A DNA stretch of 14,102 nt from Sphingobacteriaceae bacterium UBA2059 (GCA_002332615.1 DDAL01000028.1:1-14102), one strand, 5' to 3'; shown: positions 1 through 7,576, numbered from the stretch's first letter. Numbers and translations are program-made. The notes: generated from the letters alone by a model not told the origin.

Positions 1-76
1 TGGCGAAATTGGTAGACGCACCATCTTGAGGGGGTGGCGCCCTAAGGGCGTACGAGTTCGAATCTCGTTCCGGGCA
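1..76 (+). tRNA. tRNA-Leu (anticodon GAG), 5' end cut by window edge
   Basis: The sequence folds as a class II tRNA. The anticodon stem is CCATC (21-25) with GGTGG (33-37), the loop is TTGAGGG, and the anticodon GAG at 28-30 reads CUC/CUU leucine codons. The variable arm follows (GCGCCCTAAGGGCGT region). The T arm is ACGAG / TTCGAAT / CTCGT (52-68). The 3' acceptor strand TCCGGGC (69-75) and discriminator A76 are present. The matching 5' acceptor strand (seven bases) lies before base 1. CCA is not encoded. No tRNA neighbour follows inside the window. Confidence 0.95.
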
Positions 77-396
77 CTCTCATTTTACAGACATTCCCTT
101 ACTTATTTGTTCCCGTTTAGGGTATTTGTGTTTTCTTAAAGAGCTCCGCCTTTTTACTGAGTTTACCCTTAACGTCCAGGCGAAGCTATTGCTCAATGAC
201 CTGCTTTGCCATTAGTCAGTCAATTGGCCGGTCCGTCCTCTATAATTTCTTAACCATAACTTTTTTCTAAGGCCATTCATGCATGGGTCGCTTCTTATTC
301 GTCCTTTAAGTCTTTCTTGCTATACATAGGATGATTTTTAAAGCACTTTTTAGACAAGGCACTGTGAAAACTTTAATGCGCATTAGAAGCGGTTTG

Positions 397-445
397 AACG
401 TACCTGGTTCGTACATGCTTCGTTAAAGTACAAACTAGGTACGTT
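397..445. repeat. Inverted repeat, 18-nt arms, 13-nt loop
   Basis: Arm AACGTACCTGGTTCGTAC (397-414) pairs with GTACAAACTAGGTACGTT (428-445), giving 16 Watson-Crick pairs, one G-T wobble and one C-A mismatch. The loop is 415-427. No T-run follows on either strand, so it does not look like an intrinsic terminator. It could be a protein-binding site, a structured RNA element or a remnant of mobile DNA. The paired structure is seen directly; its function is unknown. Confidence 0.6.
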
Positions 446-595
446 GAAATTACCTTGCAGGCGGTGACTTGAACGCTACACATCATAAAGTAATTGGGAT
501 AATCGAACTGACTATTGACCGCCAGATGCAAAAATATTGTTTTGAAATATTAATCCGTACAGGGTGTGTTTAAAGCAAAATAAACATAAAAACCA

Positions 596-627
596 TTTGC
601 TATTATTTATAGTAATGCTAATATTTG
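596..627 (+). promoter_or_regulatory. Candidate Bacteroidota sigma-A promoter for the DUF6266 gene
   Basis: A TTTG at 596-599 lies 20 bases before AATATTTG at 620-627. The second box matches the Bacteroidota -7 consensus TAnnTTTG at all but its first position, and the 20-base spacer fits the usual 17-23. Transcription would start near 634, about 27 bases before the ATG at 661. Assigned by eye. Confidence 0.4.
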
Positions 628-660
628 TATCATTATAAACATTGCTAAAAGCGAAAGGTT

Positions 661-1305
661 ATGGCTCGGTACAAAGAAGGAATATTGTCTGCATTTCATG
701 GTAAGGTTGGCTCGGTAGTAGGCTGTAGCTGGCGGGGTGTAAGTTATATGCGCGCTTTGCCTGTTAAAACAAAACGTAAGCCTACTGCTGCTCAACTGGC
801 TGCCAGGGCTAAGTTTAAGTTTGTAAACGAATGGCTTAATCCGGTATCGCCCTATGTGATGGATTTTTTCAGGCATGAACCACAGCGACACACAGGCCGT
901 CAGGCAGCGCATTCGTATATAATGAGGCACGCGGTAAAGGGTCAGTACCCCAATTTTGAGATTGATTACCCCTCGGTTTTGTTGAGTTATGGCGATCTGG
1001 AAAAGCCACTGCGTGTTAAGGTCACTCCGGTCGCGGGTGAGGGAGTATTTTTTGAATGGGAGGCAAAGGCCTATATAAGCATGGGAAGTATTTCAAGCTA
1101 TTGCTGTATGGTACTCATCTTTCCCGAAAAACACACCGCTCTTATGCATAGGGCTACATGTTCACTTAACGAGGGTCGTTATCTCCTGCCTTTAAACCCA
1201 CACTGGCAGGGTTGTGTGGCTCATGCGTACCTATCGGTTATGTCGTGGAACAGTGATCGGGTATCAGACAGCGTCTATGCCGGCAGGGTAGAGGTTGGCT
1301 GGTGA
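661..1305 (+). CDS. DUF6266 family protein
   Basis: This 214-residue protein matches the Bacteroidota family DUF6266. Its N-terminus MARYKEGILSAFHGKVGSVV, followed by a GCSWRGVSYMR segment and a PTAAQLAARAKFKFV segment, is the family hallmark. Length is typical for the family. There is no signal peptide, lipobox or membrane helix, and the N-terminal 60 residues are strongly basic. The biochemical role of the family is unknown. Such genes are usually found alone and in several copies per genome. The ATG at 661 is preceded by GAAAGG at 653-658, a weak ribosome-binding site, and by a plausible promoter at 596-627. The gene is monocistronic, with a 583-base gene-free stretch before it and a convergent gene 15 bases after it. 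Family assignment is confident; no function can be given. Confidence 0.85.
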   Translation: MARYKEGILSAFHGKVGSVVGCSWRGVSYMRALPVKTKRKPTAAQLAARAKFKFVNEWLNPVSPYVMDFFRHEPQRHTGRQAAHSYIMRHAVKGQYPNFEIDYPSVLLSYGDLEKPLRVKVTPVAGEGVFFEWEAKAYISMGSISSYCCMVLIFPEKHTALMHRATCSLNEGRYLLPLNPHWQGCVAHAYLSVMSWNSDRVSDSVYAGRVEVGW

Positions 1306-1320
1306 GTGGGTTATTGACTA

Positions 1321-1632
1321 TCAATCCTCTTCAAACTGTTCCGAACGTGGGTCTTCGGCAAGAATTTCCATTTTAGGATTTTCAATATAATCAGCATACC
1401 AGCGTATGGCTTCAATAACCAACAGCGGGTCTGCTCCGTCATAGCCTATGGTTTCAAAAGCTAACAGCTCTCCGTTATCATCGCCATAAAACTGAAGCTC
1501 GTCATCGTTTGGGTCAAAATCATAAGTTTCAAGGGAGCACACCCTTATACGTAAGTTGCCATCGCGGTGTCTTATAACGTCCTGGCAAGGATTATGAGGG
1601 TCTTGCACCAAAAAAAATATCGATTGATCCAT
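1321..1632 (-). CDS. Small acidic hypothetical protein
   Basis: This 103-residue protein is rich in Asp and Glu, especially in DFDPNDDELQFYGDDNGE (around residues 38-55) and the C-terminal EDPRSEQFEED. It has no signal peptide, membrane helix or recognisable motif, so it is probably a soluble cytoplasmic protein. The C-terminal half (DPLLVIEAIRWYADYIENP) looks helical. I do not recognise the family. It starts 43 bases after the thioredoxin stop on the same strand, so the two are probably co-transcribed. It converges on the DUF6266 gene with a 15-base gap and no visible terminator between them. A link to thioredoxin is only suggested by position. Confidence 0.7.
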   Translation of the reverse strand: MDQSIFFLVQDPHNPCQDVIRHRDGNLRIRVCSLETYDFDPNDDELQFYGDDNGELLAFETIGYDGADPLLVIEAIRWYADYIENPKMEILAEDPRSEQFEED

Positions 1633-1675
1633 AGCTGTTAACTGAATATTAAAGGAAGAGAAATGAAAAAAGTTT

Positions 1676-1981
1676 TCAGGAGTGCATATTTAACACGTTT
1701 AGGAGCTCGGCTTTGCTCATCATACCCGATTTACGCCACTTTACTTCTCCATTCTTAAAAAGTATAAGCGTAGGTACGCCCTGTATGTTATATGCAGATG
1801 CGGCCGCCGGATTTTTGTCCACATCTATCTTAAGTATAGTTATACGATCCTTCATGGTATCTTTCAATTCATTCAAAACAGGCGCCATGGCTTTACACGG
1901 ACCGCACCAGGTAGCAAAAAAATCAACTAAGGTTGGTTTTTCAGATTGAATAAGTTCTTTGAAAGACTGTTTCGTTTCCAT
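1676..1981 (-). CDS. trxA: Thioredoxin
   Basis: This is a compact cytoplasmic thioredoxin of about 101 residues, a general protein disulfide reductase recycled by thioredoxin reductase. The active site WCGPCK is at residues 25-30, after the usual strand PTLVDFFAT. The buried Asp of that strand is present, and the cis-proline motif GVPT (Pro about residue 70) precedes the last strands. The length is normal for a single-domain thioredoxin, and no signal peptide or anchor is present. I chose the ATG at 1981; a GTG two codons upstream (1987) is an alternative that would add only Met-Ser. Neither has a clear ribosome-binding site. The acidic hypothetical gene follows 43 bases downstream. The gene sits in its own transcription unit, with a 240-base gap before it. 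Which thioredoxin paralogue of the genome this is cannot be told here. Confidence 0.92.
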   Translation of the reverse strand: METKQSFKELIQSEKPTLVDFFATWCGPCKAMAPVLNELKDTMKDRITILKIDVDKNPAAASAYNIQGVPTLILFKNGEVKWRKSGMMSKAELLNVLNMHS

Positions 1982-2163
1982 ACTCACTTTTTTTAAACTA
2001 ACACCAAAGCAATGGCAGCGGTTTAGAATTGTTGATAATTAGGAAGGAATGTGCCCGCTGTGGCAGCTGCTTTATTGAGGCACCAAAGTAAATAGCGAGC
2101 CGGTGTAACGATAGGAAAGAGGAATGGCGCGGCATAAGGCAACTAAGTTTTTTTAGAGCAAGC

Positions 2164-2219
2164 TACAGCCGCTCAAAGCAGCACATTCTCTTTCCGGTTG
2201 CGTGCTTTGAGCGGCTGTA
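2164..2219 (-). terminator. 17-bp perfect hairpin just after the GH92/lipoprotein unit
   Basis: TACAGCCGCTCAAAGCA (2164-2180) pairs perfectly with TGCTTTGAGCGGCTGTA (2203-2219) around a 22-base loop. It begins 6 bases after the lipoprotein stop codon on the minus strand, the position expected for a terminator or an mRNA 3'-end stabiliser. The minus-strand sequence after the stem lacks a T-run (it holds an A-run instead), so simple intrinsic termination is uncertain. Confidence 0.45.
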
Positions 2220-2225
2220 ATCGGC

Positions 2226-2591
2226 CTATTTTGAGGTTTTATCCTCGGCCTGCTTCGTGGTGCCGGCAGGATACTTCGGCGCACTTTCTCTGATGATATA
2301 CCGTTGTGAAATTACGCGTTTTAAGTCCGTTAATCTGCCGTTCTTGAAACTAAGATTGTACTCTTCCTCTGAAAAGTTGGTATAAGTCCAGACTTCAATC
2401 GAATTGCCCTCCGGGTCGGTAGTAGCAGCGCTGAGTTTATACCTGGTACCGGCTAAACTCTGCACCTCTTCCTTGCTCATGCCTATGGTCACTTTCTTCA
2501 TGTCCCAATCCGCATCAGGCGGATATAATAGGGAAGTACAGCTGGCAACTAGCAGCATCAGCAGACCGGTACTCAAATAGCGAATGTTCAT
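2226..2591 (-). CDS. Small BamE/SmpA-like lipoprotein
   Basis: This is a 121-residue predicted lipoprotein. The N-terminus has a short basic start, a hydrophobic stretch and the lipobox LVASC (Cys about residue 18). The mature part reads VTIGMSKEEVQSLAG, then VWTYTNF, then YNLSFKNGRLTDLK. This pattern (GMS/T-x-x-x-V-x-x-L-G helix, then W-x-Y strand, then F-x-(D/N)-G-x-L strand) is that of the SmpA/OmlA/BamE-like fold, also seen in many small periplasmic lipoproteins. The C-terminus is a polar, probably disordered tail. It begins 6 bases after the GH92 stop codon, so it is translated from the same message. Its role beside a mannosidase is not known; outer-membrane anchoring or an envelope-assembly role is possible. 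It is unlikely to be the general BamE of this organism, since Bacteroidota do not have a standard one. Confidence 0.75.
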   Translation of the reverse strand: MNIRYLSTGLLMLLVASCTSLLYPPDADWDMKKVTIGMSKEEVQSLAGTRYKLSAATTDPEGNSIEVWTYTNFSEEEYNLSFKNGRLTDLKRVISQRYIIRESAPKYPAGTTKQAEDKTSK

Positions 2592-2597
2592 AAGCTG

Positions 2598-4751
2598 CTA
2601 ATTTGTGAAAATTTTAACTCTCGCGCCAGTTTTAAATACATCGTGAGGTATAAAATATCCTTCATTTTTTCGTCCGTCCACGGTGATAGATGTTAATTTT
2701 CTGCTTTTGCCTTTTCTGCTTATAATGAGCTTTTTGCCGCTGCTCGTATTCCATTTAATTTGCTTGAACAGGGGCACTGTAACTATGTATTCCGGATCTG
2801 TTGCCGAAAACGGATATAAGCCTAAAGAGGCAAATACATACCAGGAAGACATCTCTCCGGCATCATCCATTCCGCAAAGAGCCAGGCCTTCATCTCCAAT
2901 ACCATAAAGCGTGTTTAGTATCGTATCTATGATTTTTTGCGACTTTTCTGGTTTGCCTATAAAATGGTATGAAAAGGGAGCTTCGTGGTCGGGCTGATTG
3001 CCATGACAGTACTGACCTATCATACTTTCTACATTACGCGCAATATGATTCGGATTCCAGGGTACGGTAAATAGAGAATACAACTTGGATTCGAAAGCCG
3101 ACGGTCCTCCATATAACTCAATAAGTCCTTTCATGTCATGTGGTACATAAAATGAGACCTGCCAGGCATTTGCTTCCCTGTACATATACTCATAATAAGG
3201 ATATTGAGGGTCAAAGTTTTGAATCCACTCGCCGTTTGCAAGCTTACCTCTCATAAAGCGGGTAGACTTGTCGAAGACATTCTTATAGTTTTTTGACCTT
3301 GCCATCAATAAATTATAGTTGGCTGTATCTTTCAATCTTTTTGCTAGCTGAGCAAGCGAATAATCATCATAAGCGTATTCAAGGGTCTTGGATACACCGG
3401 CATTAGCTTTGGTTTCAACATGCGGATCCTTTACATCAGGATCGGATATGAATCCTTTCTTAATATACTCTTCAAGATGGGGACGGGCGCCGCCTGTTAC
3501 AGTAGCGTTTCGGAGTAATAGCTTGTAGGTATTTTTTACATCAAAGTTGTCAATGCCTCTTAAATAAGCTCCGGTAATTGATGATGCCCCATGGTCGCCG
3601 TGGAAAAAGGTTGGGATGAAACCTGTTTTATCCCCCACATCTTTCATCGACTTTATGACATTTAAGGTTACGTCGGGAGAAATCAGTCCTAACAAAACGT
3701 CTTTATTTCGATAGGTGTCCCAAAGAGAAGGTTCGGTATAATAGTCGAAATTAGCTTTACTGATCTTTCCTTTAGCATCAGCAAATTCCATGTTTACGTC
3801 GCTTCTTAGTGCCGGCCATAGGAAAGAGCGGTATAAAGAGGAGTAAAACATTGTTTTTTGCTTCTTGGTTCCGCCTTTTACGTTTATTGTGCCTAAAAGC
3901 TTTTCCCATTTTTGTACTCCCTCTTTATGTATTTGTTTAAAAGATTTAGTTCCAATTTCTGCAAGCAGGTTTTGCCTTGCATTTTCAGCGCTTACAAAGG
4001 ATATTCCTATTTTTAGCTCAACAATGCGGTTTTTATCATTTTTTAAGTGAACAATTGCAAAGCCATCTTTTTTGCCTTCGTCTTGTTTTTTAATCTGTTT
4101 TATTTCTGTGTTCAGTACGGCGTAGAAAAATATCTTCTCGCCTGTCTGTTGAAAACCTTTTACGGCATAAGGCCCTGCTTGTTCAATTGACCAGTTAGAA
4201 ATTTGGTTATTTGCTTTTGCTAAGTCGAAAAGTATTTGACGGTCTGTATTGTCTTTGTATTCATATTTATGGTAACCGCATCGCAGCGTTGAGGTAAGGC
4301 TTACATTAACATTGTAATCGTCTAAATACACCTGATAGAACGCCGGCGAAGCAGTCTCTCTGGCGTGGCTGAACTTAGACCCAAAGGATTGCCCGGGCTT
4401 TGAAAGGGGCAGGACAGGGATATTGCACAGGTTCCAGTGACCTTTGTTGGTATGGGTAAAGCCGTAGATGGTATCGTCTTCATATTCGTAACCTGCACCC
4501 GATCCATACTCAGTCATGGGGCTTAATTGCACCATTGCATTTGGTAAAGAACTGCCTGGAAAAGTAAGTCCGGCCCATGATCGCCAGCCTTCTGGAAGTT
4601 CGTAACCCAGTATCTTTGGGTCTGTTAAAGGAGCCGTGCCAATAAAGGTGTTTACATGCTTTGTGTAAGATTTTTTAAGTTGGCTCTTTGCTGCAAATGG
4701 AAGAAGCAAAGTCATGATCAGACAGCTTACAGAAATAGCGTTTACTCTCAT
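2598..4751 (-). CDS. Exported GH92 family alpha-mannosidase
   Basis: This 717-residue protein belongs to glycoside hydrolase family 92, calcium-dependent inverting exo-alpha-mannosidases that release mannose from glycans such as host N-glycans or fungal mannan. A signal peptide ends near residue 23 (AAKSQ), so it acts in the periplasm or at the surface. The N-terminal beta-sandwich starts with YTKHVNTFIGTAP and contains the PGSSLPNAMVQLSPMT and GYEYEDDTIYGFTHTNKGHW segments. The (alpha/alpha)6 catalytic domain runs from about residue 280. Motifs seen are YREANAWQ (Glu526, the probable general acid), YCHGNQPDHEAPF (585-592 region; most GH92 enzymes have NEPSH here) and GMDDAGEMSSWYVF (Asp629/Asp630, probable general base region). 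Length is normal for the family. No SusC/SusD pair adjoins, so this is not a standard polysaccharide locus. I saw no clear promoter upstream of 4751. The exact linkage cleaved cannot be read. Confidence 0.93.
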   Translation of the reverse strand: MRVNAISVSCLIMTLLLPFAAKSQLKKSYTKHVNTFIGTAPLTDPKILGYELPEGWRSWAGLTFPGSSLPNAMVQLSPMTEYGSGAGYEYEDDTIYGFTHTNKGHWNLCNIPVLPLSKPGQSFGSKFSHARETASPAFYQVYLDDYNVNVSLTSTLRCGYHKYEYKDNTDRQILFDLAKANNQISNWSIEQAGPYAVKGFQQTGEKIFFYAVLNTEIKQIKKQDEGKKDGFAIVHLKNDKNRIVELKIGISFVSAENARQNLLAEIGTKSFKQIHKEGVQKWEKLLGTINVKGGTKKQKTMFYSSLYRSFLWPALRSDVNMEFADAKGKISKANFDYYTEPSLWDTYRNKDVLLGLISPDVTLNVIKSMKDVGDKTGFIPTFFHGDHGASSITGAYLRGIDNFDVKNTYKLLLRNATVTGGARPHLEEYIKKGFISDPDVKDPHVETKANAGVSKTLEYAYDDYSLAQLAKRLKDTANYNLLMARSKNYKNVFDKSTRFMRGKLANGEWIQNFDPQYPYYEYMYREANAWQVSFYVPHDMKGLIELYGGPSAFESKLYSLFTVPWNPNHIARNVESMIGQYCHGNQPDHEAPFSYHFIGKPEKSQKIIDTILNTLYGIGDEGLALCGMDDAGEMSSWYVFASLGLYPFSATDPEYIVTVPLFKQIKWNTSSGKKLIISRKGKSRKLTSITVDGRKNEGYFIPHDVFKTGARVKIFTN

Positions 4752-5015
4752 TTTCTTTTAATTAGGTTCCAGATACCCAATAATAGAAAAAATATCTCAG
4801 GAAGATGCTAAAACGTTACAATGAATTTATAAGTAGTAGATTTTATCTGTTTAACAGGGGTGTTTGGTCGGAAGCATGCCTGGTTTTCCGATGGAGCCGA
4901 TAGGTATAACCTGCATCATCTCAACTTCTTGTTGTTTATTTCAGGCCAAGCCGCTTTTGCTAACCCGGCCCGAAAATTGAAAGCTAGCGCAACCGGTGTT
5001 TTGAAAGTGTTTCCG

Positions 5016-6236
5016 CTAGTCTGTCTTCCAGTTCTTTTTAGCTTTACGGAACCCTTTTTTACGCCACCACCATATCAGGAAGCCTGTTATGGGCAGCGAG
5101 GCTCCTATGAGTGTGAATAAAAATGCAAGTACTTTTCCGGGGAACCCAAGGATGCTTCCCACGTGAATATCATAGTTCATCCGTCGCAGCTTTGATGCGA
5201 AGCTTGCTTCTGCATAGTCTGTTTCATTTAATCCTCCCTGCTTTAACTCTTTAAGGGTGTGCTGATCAAAGGCAAAGCTGCGGCTATTGTAAAACTGACC
5301 GCTGTTTGGGTATATGTATACATAGATCACTGATTTAGGCTGGTTGGGATCGGGAAAGGTATAGTAAAAACCTTCTGCTTTGGGGTACTGCTTTATTGCT
5401 TGCTGCCAGGCGATATCCATGGCCTGATGCGGGCGGTAAAGGGTGTTTTGCCTTAATGAATCTGACTCGGCCTTTGTATATTCGGGGAGGGGTTTTCCCG
5501 CCGAGGTCACCCAGTACAGGCCTTCACTATACCATTTTATACCCCAAACCATTCCGGTTAGTGCTATTGCAGCCAGAAAAAGCAGCGAGTAAAAGCCCAG
5601 TACATTATGTAAATCCAGATTTAAACGCTTGTAGGAGGCACCCCATTTTACCTTAAAGCTTTTGTTGCGCGTTGAACGGTTCCATTTTTTGGGATACCAC
5701 CAGATAAGCCCGGTAATGAGCAGGATAACAAACACAAGGGTTGCATAGTTTACCACAGGGCGCCCGATTTTATAAGGAAGCCATAGGAAGCGGTGCCCGT
5801 TTAATATAAAGCGAAAGAAATCTGTTCGTCCTTCCTGTCTTATTTCCTTGCTTACTACTTCGCCTGTATAGGGATTTATCTTTAGGGTGATAGTCTCAGC
5901 CCTGCGCGATGTTTCGTTCTTATCGCTTATACCCAGATTTACTGTTCGTCCCTGCTGGTAGTTTGCACTTCTCAATTGCTTGTCGGGATATAATTCAGAT
6001 GCGATTTGCATAAGCTGCGAAGGGGGTATAACCGATCGTCCCTGGCGCTCTATACGGGTGCGTGGTTCGAGGAGCGCTGTTATTTCTTCATGAAATACCC
6101 ATATACAACCTGTTATACATACGATGAACACGATTATACCCGAGCTGAGGCCCAGCCACAAATGCAGCCATTTGTTGATGCGCATTAAAGTCGAGTCGGC
6201 TTTTTTTTTCTTTGGTTGCTGAGGGTTGCTAAGCAT
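5016..6236 (-). CDS. PepSY-TM membrane protein, XusC-like putative siderophore reductase
   Basis: This 406-residue inner-membrane protein has the PepSY-associated four-helix layout. Helices lie at about residues 29-50, 162-181, 214-233 and 367-391. Periplasmic PepSY-like regions lie between helices 1 and 2 (PEPSY pattern around 70-130, with INPYTGEVVSK) and between 3 and 4. His25, His148, His210 and His358 lie close to helix ends, as expected for haem ligands in this family. The family includes FoxB-type proteins thought to reduce ferric siderophores in the periplasm. It is third in the operon after a TonB-dependent receptor and a DUF4374 lipoprotein, which is the XusA-XusB-XusC order of Bacteroides thetaiotaomicron, where XusC is a PepSY protein. 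A terminator-like hairpin in the 92-base gap before it suggests lower expression than the first two genes. The ATG at 6236 is used; Met18 is a less likely alternative. Function is inferred from family and context. Confidence 0.88.
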   Translation of the reverse strand: MLSNPQQPKKKKADSTLMRINKWLHLWLGLSSGIIVFIVCITGCIWVFHEEITALLEPRTRIERQGRSVIPPSQLMQIASELYPDKQLRSANYQQGRTVNLGISDKNETSRRAETITLKINPYTGEVVSKEIRQEGRTDFFRFILNGHRFLWLPYKIGRPVVNYATLVFVILLITGLIWWYPKKWNRSTRNKSFKVKWGASYKRLNLDLHNVLGFYSLLFLAAIALTGMVWGIKWYSEGLYWVTSAGKPLPEYTKAESDSLRQNTLYRPHQAMDIAWQQAIKQYPKAEGFYYTFPDPNQPKSVIYVYIYPNSGQFYNSRSFAFDQHTLKELKQGGLNETDYAEASFASKLRRMNYDIHVGSILGFPGKVLAFLFTLIGASLPITGFLIWWWRKKGFRKAKKNWKTD

Positions 6237-6279
6237 AGTCTGTAGGATGCTGAGGTTGATAAAGAAAACAGGTAAACAA

Positions 6280-6315
6280 GCCGGACACAGGTTGGCGTAT
6301 ACTACTGTGTCCGGC
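6280..6315 (-). terminator. Intercistronic hairpin between DUF4374 and PepSY genes
   Basis: GCCGGACACAG (6280-6290) pairs perfectly with CTGTGTCCGGC (6305-6315) around a 14-base loop. On the minus strand the stem follows the DUF4374 stop codon by 13 bases and is followed by a T-rich run (TTGTTTACCTGTTTTC). This looks like a leaky terminator or a processing/stability element inside the operon. No plausible promoter is visible in the remaining 40 bases before the PepSY gene, so that gene probably depends on read-through. Confidence 0.55.
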
Positions 6316-6328
6316 AGGCTAGATGTGT

Positions 6329-7576
6329 TTAATATTTGAGGCGGTTAATTGCTGTTATGGTTCCTCCTTCTACTTTTAGTCCGGGTGTTGCTATTGCACT
6401 GGCGGCGTCTATGCGGTAAATTCGCGATTCGGTATTAGAGGTGGTAATACCTGAAAAAATTGAGGCGCCATCTTCTGAGGCAAGGTTGTTTTTACTTGAA
6501 ATACTTGTGATGTTTTGTGGCAATCCTTCCACCCACTTGAAACTTTGAGTGTACACATCTGCAACAGCAAGTTTCGATACTCCCTTTAATTGTCCTTTTT
6601 CGCTAAACATCTCCAATAGGAATTTTCCCTTGCCTATGTAGTTTTGTGCCTTTATATGGTAGCCTCCTGATTTTTCCTGAACATTGAAGAAGTAGCTCTG
6701 ATCAAACTCTGTACTTCCCTTTTTTATGCGGATAATGGCAGATGGCTTGGATGATAGCTGATTGCCGGGTGTAGCATGTTCGGAGCCGGCTGGCGAGAAG
6801 CCATATACATCTCCTTTTTCATCTTGTGCCAAGCCGTTATTATAATAGGATCCTATAAATCCTGTACGGTTATCTTTAATTACTTTTTCGAGTTTCATAT
6901 CGGGGTAGGTAAATACGGCTACCCAGGTACTGTCAAGGTATCTGCTGCTCCATATCTCTTTGCTTATTCCATCATTGCGTAAGCATTGATAAGGCGCGAA
7001 TACTTTATCTCCAACCTGAGAGGCCCAGGTAAAGTGGGCACGCTCGCCATTGCCTGCAAGTTTTACAATATCCAGAGTGCCTTCTCCTACAATTTCAGAA
7101 CGCTCGGCATTTACACGATACCAGTTGGCATTGGGTTGCCCGCTGCGCGGCACCTTAATCATTAGTATATCATCTTGTACGGCAGTCTGAACCTGTACGG
7201 TTTCGCTCTGAAAGTTCGATTTTTTAATAAGTTCGCCCTTTTCGTTTGCAATGTATGTAGTTACAGCACCGGGGTTACCCTGTCCGTAGAGCAAGCTGAA
7301 AAAACGGTTTTTATGTGTAAGATAATAGCGAAAAGAGCCGTCTTGCTCTTTGCCGTTTCCTACTGTGGTTATACTACCCTGGTTCAGGTCGGTAGTTGTG
7401 AGAAGGTAATCGGCCGTGTTTTGTGAGCCCACAGGAGTTGAGGCAATGATGTACATGGTCTTTCCCTGACTTTCTCCCGGCTCGGGCTCGGGGCTGATAG
7501 TTTCTTTATCGTTGCAGGACAGGGCTAGCATGGATATGCAAAGCGCAGCCAATAAAAGAGGTTGGTTCTTTTTCAT
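6329..7576 (-). CDS. DUF4374 lipoprotein, XusB-like siderophore-binding candidate
   Basis: This 415-residue lipoprotein of the DUF4374 family has a signal sequence ending in lipobox LALSC (Cys21). The following residues NDKE are acidic, compatible with the Bacteroidota surface-export signal for lipoproteins, so a cell-surface location is likely. The mature protein shows repeated beta-rich blocks typical of a propeller: MYIIASTPVG, ADYLLTTTDLNQGSITTVG, then GSFRYYLTHKNRFFSLLYGQ, and a late IRIKKGSTEFDQSYFF block. It ends in IYRIDAASA...ITAINRLKY. In Bacteroides thetaiotaomicron the DUF4374 protein XusB is a surface lipoprotein that captures ferric enterobactin and works with the receptor XusA. 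Here it sits 38 bases after the receptor gene in the same order. The ligand in this organism cannot be predicted. The family call is firm; siderophore binding is inferred from the operon. Confidence 0.88.
   Translation of the reverse strand: MKKNQPLLLAALCISMLALSCNDKETISPEPEPGESQGKTMYIIASTPVGSQNTADYLLTTTDLNQGSITTVGNGKEQDGSFRYYLTHKNRFFSLLYGQGNPGAVTTYIANEKGELIKKSNFQSETVQVQTAVQDDILMIKVPRSGQPNANWYRVNAERSEIVGEGTLDIVKLAGNGERAHFTWASQVGDKVFAPYQCLRNDGISKEIWSSRYLDSTWVAVFTYPDMKLEKVIKDNRTGFIGSYYNNGLAQDEKGDVYGFSPAGSEHATPGNQLSSKPSAIIRIKKGSTEFDQSYFFNVQEKSGGYHIKAQNYIGKGKFLLEMFSEKGQLKGVSKLAVADVYTQSFKWVEGLPQNITSISSKNNLASEDGASIFSGITTSNTESRIYRIDAASAIATPGLKVEGGTITAINRLKY

Larger units (their letters stand above)
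77..660. other. Gene-free stretch after tRNA-Leu
   Basis: Nearly 600 bases lie between the tRNA and the DUF6266 gene. I see no convincing coding frame on either strand. The region is AT-rich in its last 150 bases. The only clear structure is the inverted repeat at 397-445, and a promoter-like pair lies at 596-627. The 3' end of the tRNA is not repeated here, so there is no visible attachment-site duplication. Decayed mobile DNA or an unannotated small RNA are both possible. Confidence 0.6.

Noticed and set aside
1..660. Integrated element with attachment sites at tRNA-Leu
   Set aside because: No integrase and no repeat of the tRNA 3' end was found in the window; only the empty stretch remains as a hint.
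607..930. A 107-codon minus-strand frame over the DUF6266 start
   Set aside because: It overlaps the promoter and the conserved N-terminus of the DUF6266 gene and has no family resemblance.
2598..4751. GH92 as a mannose-1-phosphate-type enzyme lacking the general acid
   Set aside because: The NQPDH motif has Gln, but the probable acid Glu526 in the EANAWQ motif is kept, so loss of acid catalysis is not supported.
2226..4751. Polysaccharide utilisation locus around GH92
   Set aside because: No SusC/SusD pair adjoins; the receptor in the window is of siderophore size with DUF4374 and PepSY partners.
4860..5120. An 86-codon plus-strand frame at the end of the PepSY gene
   Set aside because: Its second half is antisense to the PepSY C-terminus and its first half lies in intergenic DNA, with no family resemblance.
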